Shown piece after piece: positions 26,773 through 35,277 of a stretch of DNA of 64,000 nucleotides. The DNA lies in the NCBI GenBank assembly GCA_903928495.1, contig CAIYQZ010000031.1, positions 21,079-85,078 on the forward strand, written 5' to 3'. Below the pieces are notes generated by a model. The model did not search any database and was not told where the DNA came from. It was given only the letters and a program-made list of their open reading frames with translations. The position numbers were made by a program, and so were the translations under genes. Numbering within the stretch: position 1 is the stretch's first letter; every line of letters starts with the position of its first letter. The stretch comes from an uncultured bacterium (lineage in GTDB: Bacteria > Pseudomonadota > Gammaproteobacteria > Burkholderiales > Burkholderiaceae_C).

Positions 26773-27270
26773 ATGGAAACACTTGATAAGTTTGACCTCG
26801 CCATCCTGCAAGAATTGCAGCAGGACGGACGCCTGACCAATGCCGAGCTGGCCAGCCGGGTGGGCTTGTCGGCGGCCCCGTGTTGGCGCCGTGTGCGTGC
26901 ATTGGAGGAAGCTGGTTTCATCCTGGGTTACCGCGCCGAGCTCGACCGCCGGAAAATGGGTCTGGGCGTGCTGGCCTTTGTGCGTGTGGATGCCGAGCGA
27001 AACACCGGAGACGCCACCCGCCAACTGGAAGAGGCCATCCGGCGGTTGCCCGAGGTGATTTCCTGCCACTACATCAGCGGCAATGGCACGTTTGAATTGC
27101 AAGTGGTGGCGCAAGACCTGGACGGTTTTTCGCGCTTTGCCCTCCAGAGCCTCATCAACCTGCCCAACGTGAAAGACCTGCACACCAGCTTTTCGTTGGG
27201 TGAGGTGAAGGCCGCAGGCCCGCTGCCGCTGGGACATTTGGTGCGGTTGCAGCGTTCAACGGCAGGTTGA
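26773..27270 (+). CDS. Lrp/AsnC-family transcriptional regulator
   Basis: Ligand-responsive DNA-binding protein of 165 aa: N-terminal helix-turn-helix (about 4-55: LDKFDLAILQELQQDGRLTN, then ELASRVGLSAAPCWRRVRAL) and C-terminal RAM/effector domain (about 70-150: VISCHYISGNGTFELQVVA). Start ATG 26773 lies 6 nt after a CATAAT box, so the transcript may be nearly leaderless. Divergent from the indolepyruvate ferredoxin oxidoreductase gene, its likely target, with a palindrome between them. Confidence 0.93.
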   Translation: METLDKFDLAILQELQQDGRLTNAELASRVGLSAAPCWRRVRALEEAGFILGYRAELDRRKMGLGVLAFVRVDAERNTGDATRQLEEAIRRLPEVISCHYISGNGTFELQVVAQDLDGFSRFALQSLINLPNVKDLHTSFSLGEVKAAGPLPLGHLVRLQRSTAG

Positions 27271-27445
27271 CGGTCATGCGTGCGGCGGGTGCGCTGCCGC
27301 AGGTGTTCATCCACGGACACGTCGGGTGTTCCTGTCAATCCAGCGCTGGTTCGGACCACCATTTGCGTCGCCATGCGTAGGCGTTACAGTCTTGGGCAAT
27401 GTCCGCTCGTTGCTGCAACCTCACCACACACGTACCCCCTGTTTC

Positions 27446-30430
27446 ATGCGACTGACTGTCCTGGCCCCACCTGTGCTGGTGGCCATCGCTTATGTGTTCA
27501 CCGGGTGGCTGTCGCTCAAGATGGCTTTGCCGCCCTATTTTGTGTCGCTGGTCTTCGTGCCCGCGGGCATCGCACTGGGCGCAGCTTTGGTGTTTGGTTG
27601 GCCCGCGCTGGTGGGTGTTGCGTTGGGTTCGTTCGGTGTTCAGTGGCTGGCCAGTGGCATGGCGGGTGTGACCGAGTTGCCTTGGACGCTCTTGGTCTCG
27701 CCCATCGGGGCGGCAGTGCAGGCCGGTGCCACCGCGTGGGCTGTGCGGCATTGGGTTGGCTACCCGGGCGAATTTGACAACGCACGGCGCACCATGCTGT
27801 TTTTGCTGGTGCTGGTGCCAGCCGGGCAATTGCTCAATGCCACGCTTTCTGTGCCAGCCCTGGTGTACGGTGGGGTGATTCCTCAGGCGGATGCCTGGTT
27901 CAGTTGGTGGACCTGGTGGCAAGGCGACACCCTGGGGGCCCTGCTGTTCACCCCTTTGATGCTGGCGGCTTTTGGACAACCCTCTCAGGCCTGGAGGCCT
28001 CGCCTGAAAACCGTGGCACTGCCAATGCTGGCCGCCTTGGTGGTGGTCGGCACGGCGTTTTTCCAAATCCAGCGGGCAGAACAGGACAACCTCAGTCAGC
28101 GGTTCGAGCAGGAATCCGGTTTGATGACCGAGCGCTTGCAGCGCCGCCTGAACGCCCAGACCGATGCCGTGATGGCCGTCACCCGCCTCATGGAACTGGT
28201 GGGCGGCAGCGACCCTGAAGAATTCCGACTGGCCACCAGCATCTGGTTGCAACGCTACGACGGGACGCAGAATTTTGGCTGGAGTCCGTGGTTGCGGCAT
28301 GCCGATCGTGCGCGGTTCGAGCAATCGGCCACCGAGGCACTGGGCGAACCTTATGTGCTCAAAAGCCGGCGCGTCACCGGGGAAACGTTTCTGGCACCGC
28401 CCTCCGAACGCTACTTGCCGATTCGGTTCGTGGAGCCTCTGGAAACCAACCGCTCGGTCCTGGGGCTCAACATCCTGTCCCTGCCTGCCACGGCCGACGC
28501 CGCCAACCGGGCCATGGCATCGCGGATGCCGCAGGTGACCGACCCCATCCGTCTGGTGCAGGAAACCAAGGAACAGCGGGGCGTGGTGCTGTACCAGGCG
28601 GCTCGTTATCCGCAAGTCAGCAGCATGCCCTTGTCGCCCACGCCGTTGATGGGACTGGTGTCCGCCGTGTTCCGCATGGACGATGTGCTGGCCTCGGCAC
28701 TGGAGGGCAATGAGCCGTCCTACCTCGCTTTGTGTCTTCTCGATCCATCGGCCACCCTGCAAAACCAGCGTTTGGCGGGCGCGGAAGGCTGCAGCGGCCT
28801 GGATGCCAAGAATTCGCGATTCTTCAGCTCCAAACCGGTGGAGTTCGGTGGTCGCACCTGGCTGTTCCAGGTGGCGTCCGGCCCCGTGTTCGAGAGTCGC
28901 TCCCGCAGCTGGACGGCGTGGGGCGTGCTGACGGTCAGCCTGGTGGCTGTGGCAATGCTGGGCATGTTCCTGCTGGTGTTCACCGGGCAGGCCCGGCGCA
29001 CCGAGCGCCTGGTGGACGAGCGCACCGCCGAACTGGCACGCAGCAACGCAGTGCTGCAGGAACTGGCTCACTTCGATCCCCTGACCGGGCTGGCCAACCG
29101 CACGCACTGGATGCAGGAAGCCCGGGCTGCCGTGGAGGCCGCCCGTGCCGATGGGGACCGCCTGGCGGTGCTGTTTGTTGACCTGGACAACTTCAAGGAC
29201 GTCAACGATGCCATGGGCCACAGTGTGGGTGACCTGCTGCTGAAGGCCGTGGCCGCCCGCCTCAAGAGCTGCCTGCGGTCGCGCGACTTGCTGGCCCGCC
29301 AAGGCGGTGATGAATTTGTGGTGCTGCTGCGCTGGCTCAAAACACGCGACGCCGCTGCTGCCGTGGCGGCCAAAATGGTGGACGTGTTGACCGAGCCCTT
29401 CAACCTGCATGGTCAGGAGGTTCGCGTGTCGGCCAGTGTGGGCATGGACTGGTTCGAGGGCGGCCAGGACATCGACATCGAAACACTGCTTCGCCACGCC
29501 GACATGGCCATGTACATGGCCAAAACCGCAGGGCGCAACGGCTGGCGCAGCTTCCTGCCCGAAATGGACCAGTCGGTGTCGCAGCGCCTCATGGTGGAAA
29601 GCGGCTTGCGCCGTGCCCTCGCGGAGAACGAGCTGGTGCTGCACTACCAGCCGCAAGTCGACGCCCGCACCGGACAGCTCATGGGTGTAGAGGCGCTGGT
29701 GCGCTGGCAGCACCCTGAACTGGGCCTGCTCATGCCCGACCGTTTTGTGCCGAATGCCGAGAGCAGTGGTCAGATCGAAGCCGTGGGCTCATGGGTCCTG
29801 CGCACCGCCTGTCGCCAGTTGCGCGACTGGGAGGCCAAGGGCCTGGGGGGGCTTGACATGGCCGTCAACGTGTCGGCGGTGGAGTTCAGCCGCCCCGGAT
29901 TCATCGGGCGTGTGCGCGAGGTACTGGAGGCCACCGGTATGGATCCGCACCGCCTGGAGCTGGAAATCACCGAGACCGCGCTGATGCAGGCCTTGCCCGA
30001 GCTGGTGGCCCGCCTGGGCGACATTTCAGCCATGGGCGTGCGCCTGGCGCTGGACGACTTTGGTACCGGTTATTCCAGTCTGGGTTACCTCAAGCGGCTG
30101 CCGTTGCACCGCGTGAAGATCGACCGTTCGTTCGTGAACGACCTGCCCGACGACAAGGAAGATGCAGCCATTGTCCGAGCCACCCTGTCCATGGCCCATG
30201 CCCTGGGGCTGGAGGTGGTGGCTGAAGGGGTGGAGTTGGCCGAGCAGCGCGACTTCCTGCGTGCTGCAGGCTGTGACCAGTTGCAGGGCTGGCTGGTCTC
30301 GCGGCCCATGGCCGCAGCGGCGTTTGAAATCTGGCGCCAGCAGCGCGTGGGGCCTGACGGTGTGGTACTCAGCGTGGGACCAACGGTGTCTGGCGCGGCC
30401 ACAGGGCCCACAGCTGCAGGGGCTGCTTGA
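27446..30430 (+). CDS. MASE1-like/CHASE-like/GGDEF/EAL membrane c-di-GMP enzyme
   Basis: Inner-membrane sensor-enzyme of 994 aa, from ATG 27446. Residues 5-205 hold about seven to eight hydrophobic segments resembling MASE1; 215-490 form an extracytoplasmic CHASE-like region (FGWSPWLRHADRARFEQ, YLPIRFVEP, GLNILS); a further membrane segment lies at 500-523; GGDEF domain about 540-710 with intact GGDEF at 620-624 and an RxxD inhibitory site (611-614) at the proper 5-residue spacing; EAL domain 720-965 with EAL at 749-751, EITET, DDFGTGYSS and AEGVE. Both halves look catalytically complete, so net output cannot be read from sequence. The last 62 nt overlap the 3' end of mltA on the other strand. 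Confidence 0.92.
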   Translation: MRLTVLAPPVLVAIAYVFTGWLSLKMALPPYFVSLVFVPAGIALGAALVFGWPALVGVALGSFGVQWLASGMAGVTELPWTLLVSPIGAAVQAGATAWAVRHWVGYPGEFDNARRTMLFLLVLVPAGQLLNATLSVPALVYGGVIPQADAWFSWWTWWQGDTLGALLFTPLMLAAFGQPSQAWRPRLKTVALPMLAALVVVGTAFFQIQRAEQDNLSQRFEQESGLMTERLQRRLNAQTDAVMAVTRLMELVGGSDPEEFRLATSIWLQRYDGTQNFGWSPWLRHADRARFEQSATEALGEPYVLKSRRVTGETFLAPPSERYLPIRFVEPLETNRSVLGLNILSLPATADAANRAMASRMPQVTDPIRLVQETKEQRGVVLYQAARYPQVSSMPLSPTPLMGLVSAVFRMDDVLASALEGNEPSYLALCLLDPSATLQNQRLAGAEGCSGLDAKNSRFFSSKPVEFGGRTWLFQVASGPVFESRSRSWTAWGVLTVSLVAVAMLGMFLLVFTGQARRTERLVDERTAELARSNAVLQELAHFDPLTGLANRTHWMQEARAAVEAARADGDRLAVLFVDLDNFKDVNDAMGHSVGDLLLKAVAARLKSCLRSRDLLARQGGDEFVVLLRWLKTRDAAAAVAAKMVDVLTEPFNLHGQEVRVSASVGMDWFEGGQDIDIETLLRHADMAMYMAKTAGRNGWRSFLPEMDQSVSQRLMVESGLRRALAENELVLHYQPQVDARTGQLMGVEALVRWQHPELGLLMPDRFVPNAESSGQIEAVGSWVLRTACRQLRDWEAKGLGGLDMAVNVSAVEFSRPGFIGRVREVLEATGMDPHRLELEITETALMQALPELVARLGDISAMGVRLALDDFGTGYSSLGYLKRLPLHRVKIDRSFVNDLPDDKEDAAIVRATLSMAHALGLEVVAEGVELAEQRDFLRAAGCDQLQGWLVSRPMAAAAFEIWRQQRVGPDGVVLSVGPTVSGAATGPTAAGAA

Positions 30431-31586
30431 TGCCCCCGGCCAGCGTGCCTGCTTCCTGACCCCAGCCCGCGAAGTAGTCTGCGCGCACGGCACCCACGAT
30501 GGCGCCTCCTGTGTCCTGCGCCAGCACCAGCCGGTTCAGTGCCACCGATGGCCCTGGCGTGGACAGCCACACCGGCGTGCCGTAAGGAATGCTGCCCGCG
30601 TCCACCGCAATGGAGCGCCCCGGGGTGAGGGGTACGCCCTGAGCCCCTCGGGGGCCGAACTGGGCGTCCAGGCCCGTCAGCGGTTCTTCCCTGAAAAACA
30701 CGGTGCGCGGGTTGGACCAGAGCATGTCGTTGACGCGCTGCGGGTTCTGTGCTGCCCAGGCTTTGATCGCCGGCCATGACGCATCGCGCACGGCGCGCTG
30801 GTCCAGCAGCCAGCGGCCCACGCTCTGGTAGGTGTGGCCGTTGTGTGCCGCGAATGCCAGGCGAACGGTGCGCTCGCTGCCGTCCGGCTCGGTCACCACC
30901 ACCCGGCCCGAGCCCTGTATCTGCAGGATCAGTGCGTCAATCGGGTCGGACAACCAGACAATTTCCCGCCCCTGCAGCGCGGCCTGCGCTTCGGGCAGGG
31001 TGTCGATGGCCTGGCGGCTGTGCCAGGGCTGGCGGCCATCCACCCCGGCGGGTGGTGCGTGCAGCGGCACGGTGTGGGTGGCGCTGCGCACGCGGCTGGC
31101 CGACAGCACGGGCTCGTAATAGCCGGTCAGCAGACCCGCAGGTGTGCTGCCATCCGGGGCCAGCACGCGGTAGGGCTGCAGGTGGTTGAACATCCAGCGC
31201 CAGCGATCTGCATCGGTGGACAGCGACAGCGGTCGAACGTCTCGGCACAAGGCGGTCCAGGTGGGCCCGGGGCGCTCGCAACTTCGCAGCCAGGCGTTCC
31301 AGGCTTCGTGCAGGTTGTCTTGTGTCACGCCCGGCAGGTCGGCCCAGCGGGCGGGTGCCCAGGTGCTGGCGCTGCGAGCCACGACGGGGGGCATGGGGCC
31401 GGCATCGGCCTGAGACAGGGCCAGGGCCAGTTCGACTGGCAGGGGCTCAGCGACCGGGACCGGGCTTGGCTGGGGCATTGCCACCGGCGCGGGTGGGGCC
31501 ACCGGTGGGGGCAGAGACGAACAGGCGGTCAGCGTTCCTACAATGGCAACCCCTGCCCAGCGACCCACGAAAGCCCCTGTTGCCAT
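30369..31586 (-). CDS. mltA: Membrane-bound lytic murein transglycosylase A
   Basis: Cleaves peptidoglycan glycan strands to 1,6-anhydromuropeptides at the outer membrane. With start ATG 31586 the product is a 405-aa lipoprotein with lipobox LTAC at residues 19-22 and a proline-rich linker up to about 50. MltA marks: GYYEPVLSASR, QIQGSGRVVV, GHTYQSVGR, FFREEP and the C-terminal 3D domain SIAVDAGSIPYGTPVWL ... LVLAQDTGGAIVGAVRADYF with its aspartates. The frame continues upstream to 31730 but that part is antisense to a small gene and lacks signal-peptide character. Tail overlap with the GGDEF-EAL gene; head overlap with the small ORF at 31585. Confidence 0.95.
   Translation of the reverse strand: MATGAFVGRWAGVAIVGTLTACSSLPPPVAPPAPVAMPQPSPVPVAEPLPVELALALSQADAGPMPPVVARSASTWAPARWADLPGVTQDNLHEAWNAWLRSCERPGPTWTALCRDVRPLSLSTDADRWRWMFNHLQPYRVLAPDGSTPAGLLTGYYEPVLSASRVRSATHTVPLHAPPAGVDGRQPWHSRQAIDTLPEAQAALQGREIVWLSDPIDALILQIQGSGRVVVTEPDGSERTVRLAFAAHNGHTYQSVGRWLLDQRAVRDASWPAIKAWAAQNPQRVNDMLWSNPRTVFFREEPLTGLDAQFGPRGAQGVPLTPGRSIAVDAGSIPYGTPVWLSTPGPSVALNRLVLAQDTGGAIVGAVRADYFAGWGQEAGTLAGGIKQPLQLWALWPRQTPLVPR
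31539..31544 (+). promoter_or_regulatory. Candidate -10 box for the small membrane protein gene
   Basis: TACAAT, 40 nt before the ATG at 31585, lying antisense inside the mltA coding region. No good -35 was found. Confidence 0.35.
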
Positions 31587-31725
31587 GACCCTGCTGCTGC
31601 TCGAAGCCTTAGGCGCCTTGATCATTCTGGTGCTCATCGTGTGGTGGACGATGTTCTCGGGTCGTCCCAACGGAGAATTGCCACCTGACGAGACGGCAGA
31701 CAAGGTCGATCGCGAAAAAAAGTGA
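31585..31725 (+). CDS. Small single-pass membrane protein, 46 aa
   Basis: Starts MTLLLLEALGALIILVLIVW and continues with a tryptophan pair and the polar tail SGRPNGELPPDETADK. Residues 2-22 form one membrane segment and the tail would be cytosolic (charged, ending in KK). Its ATG overlaps the divergent mltA ATG by 2 nt (CATG). A TACAAT box lies 40 nt upstream. The stop abuts repeat copy C. I do not recognise a family; membrane character and the nearby -10 box support a real gene, but it could be spurious. Confidence 0.6.
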   Translation: MTLLLLEALGALIILVLIVWWTMFSGRPNGELPPDETADKVDREKK

Positions 31726-31774
31726 ATCAAAATGGCCTCTGGCGCTTGATGGTATTGGATTTGTAGCTATTCAA
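31726..31774 (+). repeat. Interspersed ~50-nt repeat, copy C
   Basis: atcaaaatggcctctggcgc ... ttgtagctattcaa fills the whole 45-nt gap between the small membrane protein stop and the convergent FixJ-type regulator stop, overlapping the latter by 4 nt. Confidence 0.7.
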
Positions 31775-32409
31775 GTTTCAAGCTTCCGCAAGATGTTGGC
31801 CAGCTCCACAGCTGATTTCACGCCCATTTTGTCGAACACGCGGGCGCGGTGCACCTCCACCGTGCGCACGCTGATGGCCAGCTGATCGGCCACCAGTTTG
31901 TTGGGCAGACCTTCAATCACGCGCAGCATCACGTCGTGCTCGCGCTCGGTCAACTGAGCCAGCCGTTGTTGCAGCGTTTGCTGGCTGGCCCGTTGTTGCA
32001 CGTGTTGGGCCGACATGGCCAAAGCTTGTTCCACTCTGTCTACCAGCGCGTTGTCAGAAAACGGTTTTTCGCAGAAATCGAACGCACCGCGCTTGACGGC
32101 GTCCACCGCAGTGGCCACATCGGCATGGCCTGACAGAAAAATGACCGGAATCACACCCGCCCAGGGCAGCGTCTGCAATTGCTCGAACAGTGCCAGGCCA
32201 CTCATGCCAGGCATGCGGACGTCCAGCAGCAGGCAGCACGCATGGTCAGGTGGCGTGCGCCAGCAGGGTTCGGCCAGAAACGCCTCGGCACTGGAAAACG
32301 TGTCACTCAGCAGCCGCCGGGTGCGCAGCAGCCAAGAGAGCGCGTCGCGCACGCCCGCGTCGTCGTCCACGATGAATACTTTGTGGTGTTGCAGCAGTTC
32401 GGGTGTCAT
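31771..32409 (-). CDS. FixJ/DctR-type response regulator
   Basis: Two-component regulator of 212 aa from ATG 32409. Receiver domain with VFIVDDD (11-17), phospho-acceptor D63 in LLDVRMPGMSG and K115 (CEKPFSDN), then a LuxR-type helix-turn-helix (about 148-208) with LTEREHDVMLRVIEGLPNK and SVRTVEVHRARVFDKM. It follows its cognate kinase gene by 10 nt. The family commonly controls C4-dicarboxylate uptake or respiratory genes, but no such target lies nearby; the operon instead carries yhdP and a nitrilase. Confidence 0.92.
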   Translation of the reverse strand: MTPELLQHHKVFIVDDDAGVRDALSWLLRTRRLLSDTFSSAEAFLAEPCWRTPPDHACCLLLDVRMPGMSGLALFEQLQTLPWAGVIPVIFLSGHADVATAVDAVKRGAFDFCEKPFSDNALVDRVEQALAMSAQHVQQRASQQTLQQRLAQLTEREHDVMLRVIEGLPNKLVADQLAISVRTVEVHRARVFDKMGVKSAVELANILRKLET

Positions 32410-32419
32410 GCAGTGAACC

Positions 32420-34474
32420 TCATGGTGTGGGATGGGCCGCAGGCAAAGTGAAGCGAAACACCGTGCCGCTGTGCTCGGCGGCTTCGTGCACCAGGGTGCC
32501 ACCATGCTGTTCTATCACGGTGCGGCACAGGCTCAGCCCCAGACCCATGCCTTCGGCTTTGGTGGTGAAGAACGGCGTGAACAGGCGTGCAGCCACATCA
32601 TCCGACAGGCCGGAGCCGTGGTCGGTCACCGCAAAATGAAGCCACACCTTGCCATCGGCGTGTGAGGCTGGCAGTTTCCACACCGCCACTCTCAATACGC
32701 GCAGGCCAGAGTCCTCGGGTGGCATGCCCTTGGGCATGGCCTGCATGCCGTTGCGCGCCAGGTTCAGCAGCACTTGCTCCACCATGGTGCGGTCACACAC
32801 CGCAGCCGGACAGTCGGGGGCGATGTCCACCTGCAGGCGGATGTTGTCTTTGCGGGCTTGCAAGGTCAACAATGGCATCACGGCTTGCACCAGAGCCTCC
32901 GGTCGCACCTGTTCGCGCACCAGGTCCTGTGCGTTTTCGCGGCGGCGCACAAAGTCGGTCACGCTTTTGATGACTTTGCCAGCCCGGTCGGCTTGGCTCG
33001 CGATGCGGCGCAGGGCCTGTGCCATGTCGGGCAATGCGTCGACGGCGTGGCCCTGGGGGTGCTCGATCAGGTTGAGCGACCCGCTCGCATAGCTGGCAAT
33101 GGCCGCCAGCGGCTGGTTGAGTTCGTGGCTCAGCAGCGAGGCCATTTCTCCCACGCTGGCCAGGCGGGCGGTGGCCTGCAGCCGCTCCTGGCTGGCACGG
33201 GAAATGGCTTCCACCCGGTGCTGTTCGCTCAGGTCGAGGATGGCGCTCATCCAGCCGGTTTGCACGCCCTGTGCGTTGATCAGTGCAGCCTCGATGATGA
33301 GCACCGGAAACCGTGTGCCGTCCGGGCGCATGAAGACCGATTCAAAGCCCTCTCGCGGCAAGGTGCGCCCGGCCAGCCGGACCGCCTGGCGGCGCTGGTA
33401 CTCGTCGACCATTTCGGGGGGCCAGTAGGGTGCCGGTATGCCCTTGCCCAGCAAGGCGTTGGCGGGCAAACCCACCAGCTCGCAGAAGGCGGGGTTCACG
33501 TAGGTGATTTGCCCCTGCATGTTGCGTGCCCGCAGCCCGGTGACCAGGGAGTTTTCCATGGCTTTGCGAAAGGCCAGGGCTTCTGCCAGCTCCCGCTCGG
33601 CCTGCAGGCGCTTGCGCATGTCGTAGCCCAGAAGCGCCAGCACACCCAGCAGCATCAGTGACAGCGCTCCCACCAGTCCTGTGAGCCCCCATGGGGACAA
33701 ACCCATCAGGCTTCTGGGGCTGTCCAGGCGCAGCATCATCACGTGACCAGGCAGCTCCAGCAGCTGTTGTGTGGCAATGCTGTCACCGCGTGGACGCCCA
33801 CCGCTGAGGGCCAGGCGAGTGCCGTCCACTTCGGTCAGCGACACCCCTCGACCCCGCACTGTGCCGCGCTCCAGCAACTCGGTCAGCACACCTTGAAGCG
33901 AGTAGGTGGCCACCATGTAGCCGGTGGACATGCCGCCATCGGACATGGGAATGCACATCTCCATCAGCTCTTGGCCGTGGCCGTCTTTGTCGGGCCAGAA
34001 ATAGCTGGGTGCGTAGGCGGGTGCACTGGTGCGGCGTGCCCCGTTGCAGGCTGCAATCACATCCTGTTCCACCTCGTGGCGTGGCCGTGGGCCCAGGTTC
34101 TGCTGGTAGAACGGGCTCACCCGTTGGGCAAGGGTGCGCAGGCTGCGGTCGCGCCACTCCAGTCTCACCAACTCGCGGTGCTGCTCCAGCACTTCCAGCG
34201 CAAACTGCTCCCATGCACCGGGGCTGCGGCCCAGGGTGTGAAGCGATTGCAGGGTTTGCACGTTGCGGTTGAGACCGCTGCGGATGTCGCTGACGAGGTT
34301 GGCAGTTTCGTGCTCCAGTTGCTGGCGAGCCTGGCTTTCCTGAAAACCCCGTGCCAATACCATGGCTGTGGCCAGCAGGGCTGCCAGCAACAGCAGCAGT
34401 GCGCTCCACAGCAGCCAGCGCCGCCATTGGGCGCGGGCTGCTCTGGCCAGCGAAGGTGGCGCAGTGGCGTTCAA
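32420..34474 (-). CDS. Sensor histidine kinase, DctS/FixL type
   Basis: Inner-membrane kinase of 684 aa. Membrane segments at about 20-42 and 263-287 bracket a ~220-residue periplasmic sensor domain; a PAS domain follows (about 310-420, with ITYVNPAFCELVGLPANALL), then a dimerisation domain with SHELNQPLAAIASYASGSL (phospho-accepting His) and an ATPase domain with VLLNLARNGMQAM, DHGSGLSDD and GMGLGLSLCRTVIEQHGG. The HELNQPL form is typical of FixL/DctS kinases. The ATG overlaps the nitrilase stop by 4 nt and the cognate regulator follows after 10 nt. Heme binding by the PAS domain is not evident. Confidence 0.92.
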   Translation of the reverse strand: MNATAPPSLARAARAQWRRWLLWSALLLLLAALLATAMVLARGFQESQARQQLEHETANLVSDIRSGLNRNVQTLQSLHTLGRSPGAWEQFALEVLEQHRELVRLEWRDRSLRTLAQRVSPFYQQNLGPRPRHEVEQDVIAACNGARRTSAPAYAPSYFWPDKDGHGQELMEMCIPMSDGGMSTGYMVATYSLQGVLTELLERGTVRGRGVSLTEVDGTRLALSGGRPRGDSIATQQLLELPGHVMMLRLDSPRSLMGLSPWGLTGLVGALSLMLLGVLALLGYDMRKRLQAERELAEALAFRKAMENSLVTGLRARNMQGQITYVNPAFCELVGLPANALLGKGIPAPYWPPEMVDEYQRRQAVRLAGRTLPREGFESVFMRPDGTRFPVLIIEAALINAQGVQTGWMSAILDLSEQHRVEAISRASQERLQATARLASVGEMASLLSHELNQPLAAIASYASGSLNLIEHPQGHAVDALPDMAQALRRIASQADRAGKVIKSVTDFVRRRENAQDLVREQVRPEALVQAVMPLLTLQARKDNIRLQVDIAPDCPAAVCDRTMVEQVLLNLARNGMQAMPKGMPPEDSGLRVLRVAVWKLPASHADGKVWLHFAVTDHGSGLSDDVAARLFTPFFTTKAEGMGLGLSLCRTVIEQHGGTLVHEAAEHSGTVFRFTLPAAHPTP

Positions 34475-35277
34475 AACACGCGGTGTTGAAGTGCAGGCAA
34501 GTTGCTGCGAGTCTGTTGCAGCTGGCCCATGTCCAGTTCAGCCAGCACCACACCTTCGCCATGGGCCTGCGATGCCAGCACCAGACCCCAGGGGTCTATC
34601 ACCAGGCTCTGGCCCCAGGTGCGCCGTCCATTGCTGTGGGCGCCGCCTTGGGCACTGGCCAGCACGTAGGCCTGGTTTTCGATGGCACGTGCGCGCAGCA
34701 GCACCTCCCAGTGGGCCTGTCCTGTGGTGTGGGTGAAGGCGGCAGGCACCAGCAGGAGGTCGGCATTCAGCAGCCGGTACAGCTCTGGAAAACGCAGGTC
34801 GTAACAGACGCTCAGGCCCACCCGAAGCGTTTCGCCCGCCCTGGATGTGAGGCTGAAGCTCACGGGTTCGTGGCCACGCGCCAGCACGGCCGATTCGTCG
34901 TAGCGCTCGCGTCCGTTGTCGAAGCGGAATAGGTGCACCTTGTCGTAACGGGCCACTTGCGTGCCCTCAGGGTTGAACACCAGCGTGGTGTTGGCCACAT
35001 GCATCGGGTCCGGGGTGGCCATGGGCAATGTACCGCCCGCCACCCACAGACCCAATTCGCGGGCGGCGGTGCGCAGCATGTCCTGAATGGGCCCCTCGCC
35101 GGGTTGTTCCGCGATGGACAGTTTGTCGGCGTCACGCTGGCCCATCAGGCAGAAGTATTCGGGCAGCACAGCCAGTTCTGCACCGCCTTGGGCCGCCTGC
35201 TCCAGCAAGCGGCGAGCAGAGGACAGGTTCTGGGTCACATCGGTGCCTGACACCATTTGAATGGCGGCGATTTTCAT
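34471..35277 (-). CDS. Carbon-nitrogen hydrolase, Nit1/deaminated-glutathione-amidase type
   Basis: Nitrilase-superfamily amidase of 268 aa with the complete Glu-Lys-Cys triad: E40 (LAVLPEYFCLMG), K113 (YDKVHLFRFD) and C158 (GLSVCYDLRFPELYR). The sequence is closest to the NitL/Nit1 branch, whose better-known members hydrolyse deaminated glutathione as metabolite repair; that substrate is an inference. It overlaps both neighbours by 4 nt (ATGA), joining yhdP upstream and the sensor kinase downstream. Confidence 0.9.
   Translation of the reverse strand: MKIAAIQMVSGTDVTQNLSSARRLLEQAAQGGAELAVLPEYFCLMGQRDADKLSIAEQPGEGPIQDMLRTAARELGLWVAGGTLPMATPDPMHVANTTLVFNPEGTQVARYDKVHLFRFDNGRERYDESAVLARGHEPVSFSLTSRAGETLRVGLSVCYDLRFPELYRLLNADLLLVPAAFTHTTGQAHWEVLLRARAIENQAYVLASAQGGAHSNGRRTWGQSLVIDPWGLVLASQAHGEGVVLAELDMGQLQQTRSNLPALQHRVF

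Noticed and set aside
27335..29713. A 792-codon minus-strand frame
   Set aside because: Antisense to the GGDEF-EAL gene, His/Gln-rich and without recognisable domains.
31587..31730. Longer N terminus for MltA (start at 31730)
   Set aside because: The added 48 residues lack signal-peptide character, while the ATG at 31586 gives a clean lipoprotein signal with LTAC.
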